Source of the DNA: Marinilabiliales bacterium
GTDB taxonomy: Bacteria > Bacteroidota > Bacteroidia > Bacteroidales > DTU049
Assembly (NCBI GenBank): GCA_002869435.1
Contig: PKSX01000154.1
Coordinates: 1-46,274 of the forward strand
Direction: 5' to 3'
DNA: 46,274 nucleotides
The notes below the pieces were generated by a model that saw only the letters and a list, made by a program, of their open reading frames with translations, did no database searches and was not told where the DNA came from. The translations under genes and the position numbers were made by a program. Positions 14,919-22,386 of this stretch are shown here, piece after piece; position 1 is the first letter of the stretch; each line of letters begins with the position of its first letter.

Positions 14919-15929
14919 ATGAAAAAGACCATAAAAATATTACTACTTGGTGTGCTGTTTTCTGCACCGGTATTACTCAGCGCACAGGATCCGCATTTTA
15001 GCTCCAATAACGAAATTCTCCCCTACCACTCACCGGGATTTATTGGTACTATGGAAAACCAGATGGAGTTTCAAACCCTGTATCGCAATCAATGGAAGAA
15101 TGTGGGCACGGCTTTTCAAACTTTTGGTTTGATGGGGAATGCTAAAATTTATAAATCCAGCGGATCATCACTTTCTGTTGGTGGTTTTGTTATAAACCAG
15201 CAAGCTTTCAGCTATCAGAACTTACTTGCAAACGTAATGGTGGCCTCCAACGTAAAACTCAATGAAGGGCAAATTCTCACTGTTGGCATTGGCGCAGGTA
15301 CCCGCTATGAAGTACTGAACCCTGACGAACTTATGTGGCCCGATCAGTATAATGGGTCAGTTTACGATGAAAATATCGACCACGGGGAGTATTTCGATAC
15401 TGAACAGGCTCTTGCTTTTGATTTAGCAGCGGGCATCTCTTACTCATTTGTAGATAAATCGAATGGCGGCGAAAAATTTCCAAAGAAAAAAGGAGCTTTT
15501 GGGTTTGGTTTTTGGCATTTAAACCAGGGAAAAAGACTCACAATGACCGAAGAAAACGCCGATATTAAATCCACATTTTTCGGCTCCATGCTTTTTGCCA
15601 TGGGCGAAGAAAGTAATACTGCCCTGAATCCTTATCTGCTGGGAATGTATGCCGGTGGTGCCTCTGAGCTTCTGCTGGGCGTAGATGTCAAATTCTTCCT
15701 GGCACAGGGCGGTGAATACTCTACTTCCAAAACCATCATGACCCTGGGCGCTGCATATCGATATGAAGATGCTTTTATCAGCAAAATCATGTATCAGTTT
15801 TCCAATATCGGCGTAGGTTTATTATACGAAGTAAACACATCAAAACTACGAAACGCCAGCAATGGCTTTGGAAGCATTGAAGTATTGTTGTGTTATTCAC
15901 CTGCAAGAAAGAATTTCTCTTTGTACTAG
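14919..15929 (+). CDS. PorP/SprF-family T9SS outer-membrane protein
   Basis: A signal peptide (ending LLSAQ) is followed by the family signature DPHFSSNNEILPYHSPGFIGT and FQTLYRNQWKNVGTAFQTFGL. The rest is amphipathic beta-strand sequence with family landmarks such as GIGAGTRYEVLN and LAAGISYSFVDK. It ends with a short strand (NFSLY). SprF of Flavobacterium johnsoniae is needed for secretion of SprB; a one-to-one pairing with the type B adhesin 11 bases upstream is the simplest reading. The protein (336 aa) should form a beta-barrel in the outer membrane. A terminator at 15957 ends this operon. Confidence 0.93.
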   Translation: MKKTIKILLLGVLFSAPVLLSAQDPHFSSNNEILPYHSPGFIGTMENQMEFQTLYRNQWKNVGTAFQTFGLMGNAKIYKSSGSSLSVGGFVINQQAFSYQNLLANVMVASNVKLNEGQILTVGIGAGTRYEVLNPDELMWPDQYNGSVYDENIDHGEYFDTEQALAFDLAAGISYSFVDKSNGGEKFPKKKGAFGFGFWHLNQGKRLTMTEENADIKSTFFGSMLFAMGEESNTALNPYLLGMYAGGASELLLGVDVKFFLAQGGEYSTSKTIMTLGAAYRYEDAFISKIMYQFSNIGVGLLYEVNTSKLRNASNGFGSIEVLLCYSPARKNFSLY

Positions 15930-15956
15930 ATTCTATACAAAACTCAAGATACCATT

Positions 15957-15991
15957 TAAGGCTCTTTCTTGCATAAAGAGCCTTATTTTTT
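15957..15991 (+). terminator. Rho-independent terminator
   Basis: An 11-bp perfect stem (TAAGGCTCTTT with AAAGAGCCTTA, loop CTTGCAT) is followed by a T-run to 15991. It closes the adhesin/PorP operon. Confidence 0.9.
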
Positions 15992-16018
15992 GTACTTTTA
16001 CTATTCGAAGACAGAACT

Positions 16019-17065
16019 ATGAGAAAGATTTTGATGATTCTCGCGGTATTTTTATACCTTTCACCGGCATATTCTCAAATCCCGGCGGGATACTATGATG
16101 CAACTTATGGGCTTAGCGGGGAACCCTTACGAAACGCACTGCACGACATTATTTCAAACGGCTTTACGTCCGTTTCATACTCCAACCTTTGGACCACATA
16201 TTATCAAACAGATGCCAAGCCAAACGGAAAGGTTTGGGATATGTATTCAGATATTCCGGGGGGCACGGCACCCTACGAATATACCTTCGGATCTGATCAG
16301 TGTGGCACATACAATTCTGAGGGCGATTGTTATAATCGCGAACATTCAGTGCCGGCAAGCTGGTTCAACGATAACAGCCCCATGTATTCAGATGTATTTA
16401 TGGTTATTCCAACGGATGGATGGGTAAATAATAAGCGCGGAAATGATCCATTTGGAGAAGTAGGGTCCGCTAGTTGGACATCACAAAACGGAAGTAAAAC
16501 GGGCTCTTGTAATTATCCCGGATATTCCGGAAATGTATTTGAACCCATCGATAGTTTCAAAGGCGATTTTGCCCGTATTTATTTCTATGTGGCTGTTCGC
16601 TACAAAGATGAAATACCATCCTGGAGCGGAGCTTCATTTTCGGGCGGCAATTTAAGCAGCTGGACTGAAAATATGATGCTGGAATGGCATGCACTCGATC
16701 CGGTTAGCGACAAGGAAAGAGACAGAAACAATGCTGTGTACAATGCTCAGCATAACAGAAATCCTTTTGTAGACATGCCCCATTGGGTGTATTATATCTG
16801 GAGCCCCACTGCGGGAATGGACGTAGCAGAAATACAACCTTCTTTGAAAACGTATCCGGTTCCTGCTAAAGACAAGCTAAACATTGAGTATAACCGCGAT
16901 CTGATACTAAAAGAAATTCGAATGTATAATGTTTTCGGAAGTCTTGTATGTATATTTCACGACGAAAAGAACATAGATCTTTCAGCATTTTCCAATGGGG
17001 TATACAGCTTCAGTTTTGTGTTTGATAAAGCTGTGGAAATACGACTTATAACGATACAACATTAG
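16019..17065 (+). CDS. Secreted endonuclease I with T9SS sorting domain
   Basis: After a signal peptide (ending AYSQ), residues about 20-265 match the endonuclease I family (EndA of E. coli, Vvn of Vibrio). Key features are CYNREHSVPASWF with the probable catalytic His 109, the Mg-binding region DVFMVIPTDGWVNNKRGN, and the closing MMLEWHALDPVSDKERDRNNAVY with HNRNPFVDMPHWVYYIW. The enzyme cuts DNA and RNA without sequence preference. The C-terminus (about 272-348) is a type A T9SS domain (TYPVPAKDKLNIEY, IRMYNVFGSLV, FSNGVYSFSF), so it should act outside the cell, for nutrient scavenging or breaking extracellular DNA. It is followed after 4 bases by the PH-like membrane protein gene. Confidence 0.93.
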   Translation: MRKILMILAVFLYLSPAYSQIPAGYYDATYGLSGEPLRNALHDIISNGFTSVSYSNLWTTYYQTDAKPNGKVWDMYSDIPGGTAPYEYTFGSDQCGTYNSEGDCYNREHSVPASWFNDNSPMYSDVFMVIPTDGWVNNKRGNDPFGEVGSASWTSQNGSKTGSCNYPGYSGNVFEPIDSFKGDFARIYFYVAVRYKDEIPSWSGASFSGGNLSSWTENMMLEWHALDPVSDKERDRNNAVYNAQHNRNPFVDMPHWVYYIWSPTAGMDVAEIQPSLKTYPVPAKDKLNIEYNRDLILKEIRMYNVFGSLVCIFHDEKNIDLSAFSNGVYSFSFVFDKAVEIRLITIQH

Positions 17066-17069
17066 TCTC

Positions 17070-17564
17070 ATGAAAGAATTTATTGAAACTCAAAGAATGC
17101 GAATGTGGTGGGTGTACCTCGTTACACTTTTGCTTCTGGCCTTGGCTGTTTTCGGATTTGTTTATCAGGTTGTTCTTGGACATGAATTTGGCTCTAACCC
17201 GGGCCCGGATTGGTTTTTGTATGCCACTCTGGTTTTGGTAATTTTTATAAACTGGTTGGTTTTTGCAGCCCGCCTAATTCTGAAAATCAACTCTCAGGGC
17301 ATTTTTTTCAGATATTACCCTTTTACGGCAAAAAGTTTCAGCTGGAAAGAAATTGAATCGTTCGAAATTATTGAATACGAGCCCATGAAAGACTACGGAG
17401 GGTGGGGCATACGTTATAATTGGAATAATAAGGGCAAAGCATATTCTTTTGGTGGAAATAAAGGACTTAGTCTGACCCTGAAAAATAATCAGAAAGTACT
17501 GATTGGAACTGCAAAATCGGAAGAAATGAAGAACTTCCTGAACGAAAACAATTTCTTAAGTTGA
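17070..17564 (+). CDS. Membrane protein with PH-like domain
   Basis: The 164-aa protein has two membrane helices (about 14-34 and 48-70) and a soluble C-terminal part. The pattern ILKINSQGIFFRYYPF, FSWKEIESFEIIEY, GGWGIRY, YSFGGNKGLSLTLKNNQKVLIGT and SEEMKNFL is that of small bacterial PH-like domain proteins. No catalytic residues are evident. It lies between the endonuclease gene (4 bases upstream) and the phosphopantetheinyl transferase gene (4 bases downstream), so all three are likely on one transcript. The function is unknown. Confidence 0.75.
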   Translation: MKEFIETQRMRMWWVYLVTLLLLALAVFGFVYQVVLGHEFGSNPGPDWFLYATLVLVIFINWLVFAARLILKINSQGIFFRYYPFTAKSFSWKEIESFEIIEYEPMKDYGGWGIRYNWNNKGKAYSFGGNKGLSLTLKNNQKVLIGTAKSEEMKNFLNENNFLS

Positions 17565-17568
17565 TATT

Positions 17569-18219
17569 ATGCCTTTGGTGTATCACGAATGGATAAACGA
17601 TAATCTTCAACTTGCTCTGTGGCATATTACAGAGAGCCCCGAAGAACTTTGTGCCCAGTTGTTTCTCAATAAAGAGGAATTTGATACACTGGATTCATTC
17701 AAAAGCAAAAGCCGAAAGAAACAATGGTTGAGTTATCGTGCCCTGATCCGCCATATGGTAGAAACGGATTTTATCTTTCGCATCCATTACGATGAACACA
17801 AAAAGCCATATTTGGTTAATCCACCGAGATCCATCAGCATTAGCCATTGCTCTTCTTATTCTGCGGTTTTGATAAGCCGCAACCTAGAAATTCAGCATGG
17901 TGTTGATGTTGAGCCGGTAGATCCAAAAATACTAAAGGTCTTGAATAAATTTCTCAATGTGAATGAAGAAAAAGAATGGGAAAAGGATAAGAACATGACC
18001 AAGGCTGTTGCTTACTGGAGTATGAAAGAAGCTCTTTTTAAAGCCAATGGTAAAAAGGGGCTAACATTAAAAGAAAATGTTTCTGTATTACCTTTTGATA
18101 TGAGTTCTAAAGCTAAAATACAGGGTTTCGTAAAAAGCAATGACTACACCAACCACTACCAACTTCACTTTCGTCAATTCAACGGGCTGATCATAGCCAT
18201 CGCTTTTGAAGACGTTTAG
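17569..18219 (+). CDS. 4'-phosphopantetheinyl transferase superfamily protein
   Basis: The protein (216 aa) shows the Sfp-type signature: SISHCSSYSAVLIS, the metal-binding GVDVEPV (about 111-117) and WSMKEALFKANGKKG (about 150-164, with the conserved W/KEA/K). It transfers the phosphopantetheine arm of CoA to a Ser on acyl- or peptidyl-carrier proteins. A single such enzyme probably serves the fatty-acid ACP, since no nonribosomal peptide or polyketide genes are visible here. Its last codon overlaps the 3' end of the convergent fhs gene by 4 bases. Confidence 0.9.
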   Translation: MPLVYHEWINDNLQLALWHITESPEELCAQLFLNKEEFDTLDSFKSKSRKKQWLSYRALIRHMVETDFIFRIHYDEHKKPYLVNPPRSISISHCSSYSAVLISRNLEIQHGVDVEPVDPKILKVLNKFLNVNEEKEWEKDKNMTKAVAYWSMKEALFKANGKKGLTLKENVSVLPFDMSSKAKIQGFVKSNDYTNHYQLHFRQFNGLIIAIAFEDV

Positions 18220-19886
18220 AATAGTCCAACAACATCGCCATCGTCATTGAAGTCAATGGCTTCTGCACTAGGAATTGGGGGTAAGCCGGGCATACGCATT
18301 ATAGATCCCGCAATCGGCACAACAAAGCCGGCACCACTGGCAATTTCAATCTCACGTATATTTACAATAAATCCCTCAGGGCGACCTCTTAAGTTTTTGT
18401 CATCCGAAAGGGAATTCTGAGTTTTGGCCATACATACGGCAAGATTACTGAGACCAAGCTCGTCAATGGTTTTCAAGTCCTTACGTGCTTTAAGCGAATA
18501 CTCAACGCCAGCTGCACCGTACATTTTTGTAGCAATGGTTTCAATTTTTTGTTCCATAGTCCAGTCGAGTTCATAAATCGGATGGAAACATGACGGACAA
18601 GATTTAGCAGCACTTAATACTTTTTCTGCAAGATCTGTTGCTCCATCACCACCATTGGCCCAGCCGTCATTTACAGCCATTCCAATGCTATGCTGTTTAC
18701 AACGCTCTTCAACCAATGCAATTTCCTCATCAGTGTCAGTATGGAATTTATTCAAAGCAACCACCGGCGTGAAACCAAAATGTTTCATATTGTCGATATG
18801 CTTATCCAGGTTTTCAAGTCCTTTCTTAACATAATCGAGATTCGGGGTTCCGTACTCATCCTTATTGGCACCACCGTGATGTTTCAGAGCACGAATAGTG
18901 GCTACAATCACAACTGCATTGGGACGAAGACCGCCAACCTGACTTTTAATGTCGAAGAATTTTTCGGCACCAAGGTCAGAAGCAAAACCTGCTTCTGTAA
19001 CAACAAACTCCGAGGTTGAAAGACCAAGCTTAGTGGCAATAAGTGAGTTGGTTCCCTGAGCAATATTCGCAAATGGCCCGCCATGAATAATGGCCGGTGT
19101 GTTTTCCAGTGTTTGAACAAGATTTGGCTTAATGGCATCTTTAAGTAAAACCGCCATAGCTCCCTCCGCCTTCAAATCTCTTGCATAAATGGGCTTTTTG
19201 TCAAAAGTATACCCAATAAAGATGTTCCCGAGTCTTTCTTTCAGGTCATCCGGATCTTTTGCCATACATAAAATAGCCATCACTTCAGATGCCGCAGTAA
19301 TGTTGAATCCGGTTTCCCGTGGAATTCCGTTTCCGGTTCCTCCTAACCCAATTACCACATCGCGAAGGGCGCGATCGTTCATGTCCATTACACGTTTCCA
19401 GCCAATGGTTCTGGGGTCGAGGCCAAGGTTGTACTTTTTGCTCTGTAGATTATTGTCAATTAAGGCTGACAAAAGATTGTTTGCCTTTTCAATGGCAGAA
19501 AGATCACCGGTAAAATGAAGGTTAATGTCTTCCATCGGAACCACCTGTGCATTTCCACCACCGGCTGCACCTCCTTTAACTCCAAAAACGGGTCCGAGAG
19601 ACGGTTCCCGTAAAACAACAGTTGCCTTTTTGCCAATTTTATTTAAGCCCATTGCAAGCCCAATCGATGTAGTGGTTTTACCCTCGCCGGCAGGAGTTGG
19701 GGTTATGGCCGTAACCAATACCAGTTTCGATTTTTTAATTTTTTCTTCATCAATATAATCCAGTGGTACTTTGGCTTTGTATTTTCCGTACAATTCCAGA
19801 TCATCAGGATCAATACCAATCTTTTCTGCTATTTCTGTAATTGGAAGCATTTCTGCTTCACGTGCTATTTCAATATCGCTTTTCAT
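18216..19886 (-). CDS. fhs: Formate-tetrahydrofolate ligase
   Basis: At 556 aa this has the family's usual length. The ATP-binding loop TPTPAGEGKT is at 63-72, and PSLGPVFGVKGGAAGGG, DINLHFTGD and GGPFANIAQGTNS follow in the expected order. The C-terminus has LPPIPSAEAIDFNDDGDVVGLF. It makes 10-formyl-THF from formate, THF and ATP in the cytoplasm, feeding purine and one-carbon metabolism. It is transcribed alone, with a 140-base spacer to the divergent TPR regulator gene. No riboswitch is apparent in that spacer. Confidence 0.98.
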   Translation of the reverse strand: MKSDIEIAREAEMLPITEIAEKIGIDPDDLELYGKYKAKVPLDYIDEEKIKKSKLVLVTAITPTPAGEGKTTTSIGLAMGLNKIGKKATVVLREPSLGPVFGVKGGAAGGGNAQVVPMEDINLHFTGDLSAIEKANNLLSALIDNNLQSKKYNLGLDPRTIGWKRVMDMNDRALRDVVIGLGGTGNGIPRETGFNITAASEVMAILCMAKDPDDLKERLGNIFIGYTFDKKPIYARDLKAEGAMAVLLKDAIKPNLVQTLENTPAIIHGGPFANIAQGTNSLIATKLGLSTSEFVVTEAGFASDLGAEKFFDIKSQVGGLRPNAVVIVATIRALKHHGGANKDEYGTPNLDYVKKGLENLDKHIDNMKHFGFTPVVALNKFHTDTDEEIALVEERCKQHSIGMAVNDGWANGGDGATDLAEKVLSAAKSCPSCFHPIYELDWTMEQKIETIATKMYGAAGVEYSLKARKDLKTIDELGLSNLAVCMAKTQNSLSDDKNLRGRPEGFIVNIREIEIASGAGFVVPIAGSIMRMPGLPPIPSAEAIDFNDDGDVVGLF

Positions 19887-20014
19887 GTGCCTTGTATTTT
19901 AGTTTTAAAAATCATCATAAAGATATGGATTAAAAATCAGATACTTAGCGTAAAATGATAAATATCAAGACCGACAAGCATCAACCTTTTAAATAAATAT
20001 GTGTCTTTTAAGTA

Positions 20015-20022
20015 TATATTTG
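20015..20022 (+). promoter_or_regulatory. -7 box directly before a GTG start
   Basis: TATATTTG is an exact TAnnTTTG match that ends 4 bases before the GTG start at 20027. If used, the transcript would begin at or next to the start codon, which means a leaderless message. No clear -33 element is seen. Confidence 0.4.
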
Positions 20023-20026
20023 TTAA

Positions 20027-21871
20027 GTGAAAAACGTTTTAGCAAAATCATTGGTTTTATTCTCCTTGTGCTTCGCAAGCGCTATTATAAATTCAAATGC
20101 GCAAACAAACTTGTCGAGGCAATCAGAAATTATTGACTCTTTGCTTGTTTCAAATCCTGATCTTGCATTAATTGAGTCTGATAATTTGTATGAGCAAGCC
20201 CTTATAAAACATGACACAGTTTTTATTGTTAAGTCATTAAGATATAAAGCAGATGCATTTCAGCTAATAAGTGTTTTTGATTCTGCGGAAGTCTTTATAG
20301 ATTCTGCTCTCAGTTTCTCTGCTTCTGTAAGGCTTTGCGAAAATGCATTATCATTAAATATTAAAGCTCAAATTCACCGCAAGAAAGGGGAATATCAGGA
20401 AGCGCTGGACATATTGTTCCCGTCGCTTAAAATCTTTTCCCTGTGCTATAAAGAAAAGGAAATACTCAACTCGTTATATCTGATTGCACTCTGCTACGAC
20501 AGATTAGAAATGTATTCCGAAGCTATAGCTACACTAAAAATCATGTCTTCCCTCTCTGAAGCACTTGAGAATAATACATATTTGTTTCGCTCGTATAATA
20601 CTGCTTTTATGATATTTACAAAAAGCGGTAAAAGGCCGGAGCCTTTAATGCAAAAATTGATCTCTACTGCACAAAAGGCCAATGATCCTGCTCTGGAGCT
20701 TACAGCATACAATAATCTGGCCTCATATTTTACACGGAATAATGATAATGAATCGGCCGAGTATTGCTATTTGAAAGCGTATGAACTGACACAACGTGAG
20801 AATAATTTGCAGAATAAGGCAATAATTTCGCTGAATCTCTGCATCTTCTATAATCGTATAGGTAATTGGCACAAAGCAGAACCATATTTCGAAGAAAGTA
20901 TGGCCTTACAGGAATATTTTAGTGAAGACAATTGGATTGGTTTATACTTTTTCTTTGAGAGCATTTATTATCGTAATAAATCAATGCTTCCTGAGGCACA
21001 ATCTTCTCTTGAAAAGTCGATGGCTATAATGGAGGCTTATAATAATTACCCGCTTCTGCTGGATATTCATTTAAAATCGGCAGACTTTTATGAAGAAAGA
21101 GGGAATTATGAAAAGGCCTTCTACCATATGTCCAGATACCGTGAAATTAAAGCAATTTTGGATGAAAACGAAGAAGATTCTGAAGTGAACAGATTGTATT
21201 ACTCGGTTTTACTGGATCTTGAAAAAGAAAAAGCCAAGACAATATTATTGAGAAATGAGAATCTCGAAAAGCAGCAGAAAATTTATTTGCTTTTAATCGC
21301 TATTGCAATAATCCTGATTATTGTTTCTGCTTTAATCTACTACTTCAACAGCGCCCGTTTCCGCGCCAGAATACTTAGAGTTGAAAGGCAGCATGAGAGC
21401 GTATTGGCAGCAAGGCTCAGACTCTCAAAAGAGTTGAGTGAAAGAAACAAGGAAATTGCTGCTGTTGTACTTAATCAGGTAATGCAAAACGAGCAGGGTA
21501 AAGATGTAATAAACCGCTTGAGAAAAGTTGGTGAAAAATGTACAAAAGAAGTACAAAAGGAATTATTTGAACTTGCCGGTATTTTAGGCAGTGCTCAAAA
21601 TAAAAAAATATGGAGTGAGTTCGAGAAGTATTTTAAGCAGCTGAATCCTGATTTTTTCTTTCACCTGACTGACCGACATAAAAATCTCACATCTCGTGAC
21701 CTCAGGTATTGTGCTTTGATTAGCTTACAACTAAGCTCCAAAGAGATGTCGCTGATTACAGGAATGACACTTCAAAGTATTCATGTTTTGCGCTCCAGAT
21801 TAAGACATAAGCTGGGATTGGAAAAGGATGATGACCTGGCAGTGTATTTATCTTCTTTCGGCAGTGAGTAA
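20027..21871 (+). CDS. TPR-containing transmembrane HTH regulator
   Basis: The start must be GTG at 20027: an in-frame TAA precedes it and the signal peptide (MKNVLAKSLVLFSLCFASA) needs it. Residues about 30-410 are TPR-like helical repeats, expected in the periplasm. One membrane helix follows at about 420-442 (IYLLLIAIAIILIIVSALIYYF), then a coiled coil (to about 500), and a C-terminal LuxR-like HTH at about 554-600 (LTSRDLRYCALISLQLSSKE, then RSRLRHKLGL). Bacteroidota carry many such one-component membrane regulators. A TPR ligand or partner outside the membrane would be passed to a DNA-binding domain inside it. The target is unknown; the adjacent TonB-C-like gene is one option. The length is 614 aa. 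Confidence 0.82.
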   Translation: MKNVLAKSLVLFSLCFASAIINSNAQTNLSRQSEIIDSLLVSNPDLALIESDNLYEQALIKHDTVFIVKSLRYKADAFQLISVFDSAEVFIDSALSFSASVRLCENALSLNIKAQIHRKKGEYQEALDILFPSLKIFSLCYKEKEILNSLYLIALCYDRLEMYSEAIATLKIMSSLSEALENNTYLFRSYNTAFMIFTKSGKRPEPLMQKLISTAQKANDPALELTAYNNLASYFTRNNDNESAEYCYLKAYELTQRENNLQNKAIISLNLCIFYNRIGNWHKAEPYFEESMALQEYFSEDNWIGLYFFFESIYYRNKSMLPEAQSSLEKSMAIMEAYNNYPLLLDIHLKSADFYEERGNYEKAFYHMSRYREIKAILDENEEDSEVNRLYYSVLLDLEKEKAKTILLRNENLEKQQKIYLLLIAIAIILIIVSALIYYFNSARFRARILRVERQHESVLAARLRLSKELSERNKEIAAVVLNQVMQNEQGKDVINRLRKVGEKCTKEVQKELFELAGILGSAQNKKIWSEFEKYFKQLNPDFFFHLTDRHKNLTSRDLRYCALISLQLSSKEMSLITGMTLQSIHVLRSRLRHKLGLEKDDDLAVYLSSFGSE

Positions 21872-21872
21872 T

Positions 21873-21902
21873 AAAAAAACAGCCCGCAATTGCAGACTGT
21901 TT
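21873..21902 (-). terminator. Rho-independent terminator for the TonB-C-like gene
   Basis: Read on the minus strand, AAACAGTCTGC and GCGGGCTGTTT form an 11-bp stem (with G-U pairs, loop AATT) followed by a run of seven Ts. On the plus strand the same DNA pairs less well, so it mainly ends the reverse gene. Confidence 0.7.
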
Positions 21903-21932
21903 CTATTCGCATTATGAGCTTATGAAGTGTGG

Positions 21933-22244
21933 TTATAGTAATTTGAAGCTGAATCTCATATTGTATTGTTTGTCTTCATCGCTTTTGCCAAAGAAAAACG
22001 TGTTGAGTTTAGATACAACATAGTCTTTTAAAGTTGCATCACTGCTGTTTATCTGATCGACACTTACGAAACCATCTTTCAAAACAGTAAATTGTACGAG
22101 TACTTCCCCTTCTACATTATTGGCTTTCAATTCCGGAGAATATGTAATCTCTGAACGAACGGCATTTTCAACTGTGGGATCGTTAATACTCATGGAGTAA
22201 AACGGAAGGGCGAGAATGATTATGAGTGCAATTAAAGTTTTCAT
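21933..22244 (-). CDS. Small exported TonB C-terminal-like protein
   Basis: A signal peptide (MKTLIALIIILALPFYSMS) is followed by about 84 residues of TonB-C type: AVRSEITYSPELKANNVEGEVLVQFTVLKDGFVSVDQINSSD, then LKDYVVSKLNTFFFG. The proline-rich linker and N-terminal membrane anchor of a true TonB are absent, so it is a free periplasmic domain rather than an energy transducer. In Bacteroidota such small proteins are common and mostly uncharacterised. The length is 103 aa. It converges on the TPR-HTH regulator gene. Confidence 0.75.
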   Translation of the reverse strand: MKTLIALIIILALPFYSMSINDPTVENAVRSEITYSPELKANNVEGEVLVQFTVLKDGFVSVDQINSSDATLKDYVVSKLNTFFFGKSDEDKQYNMRFSFKLL

Positions 22245-22386
22245 GGTTCTTTGTTTTTGTGATTTGTGAGTATGACGCAGAAGGTTTTGAAAAAGTTACA
22301 GGGGGGGTGAAAAAATTTTTCTAATTAGAAATATCTGGACAAAGCCGATATAAATTTTTACCTTTACGCTGACGAAAACTACTACA

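Noticed and set aside
17569..18219. Marker of a natural-product cluster (phosphopantetheinyl transferase)
   Set aside because: No carrier-protein, polyketide or peptide synthetase genes are nearby; a general ACP role is simpler.
19887..20026. Riboswitch ahead of fhs
   Set aside because: The 140-base spacer is AT-rich with no strong conserved stem or known riboswitch core visible.
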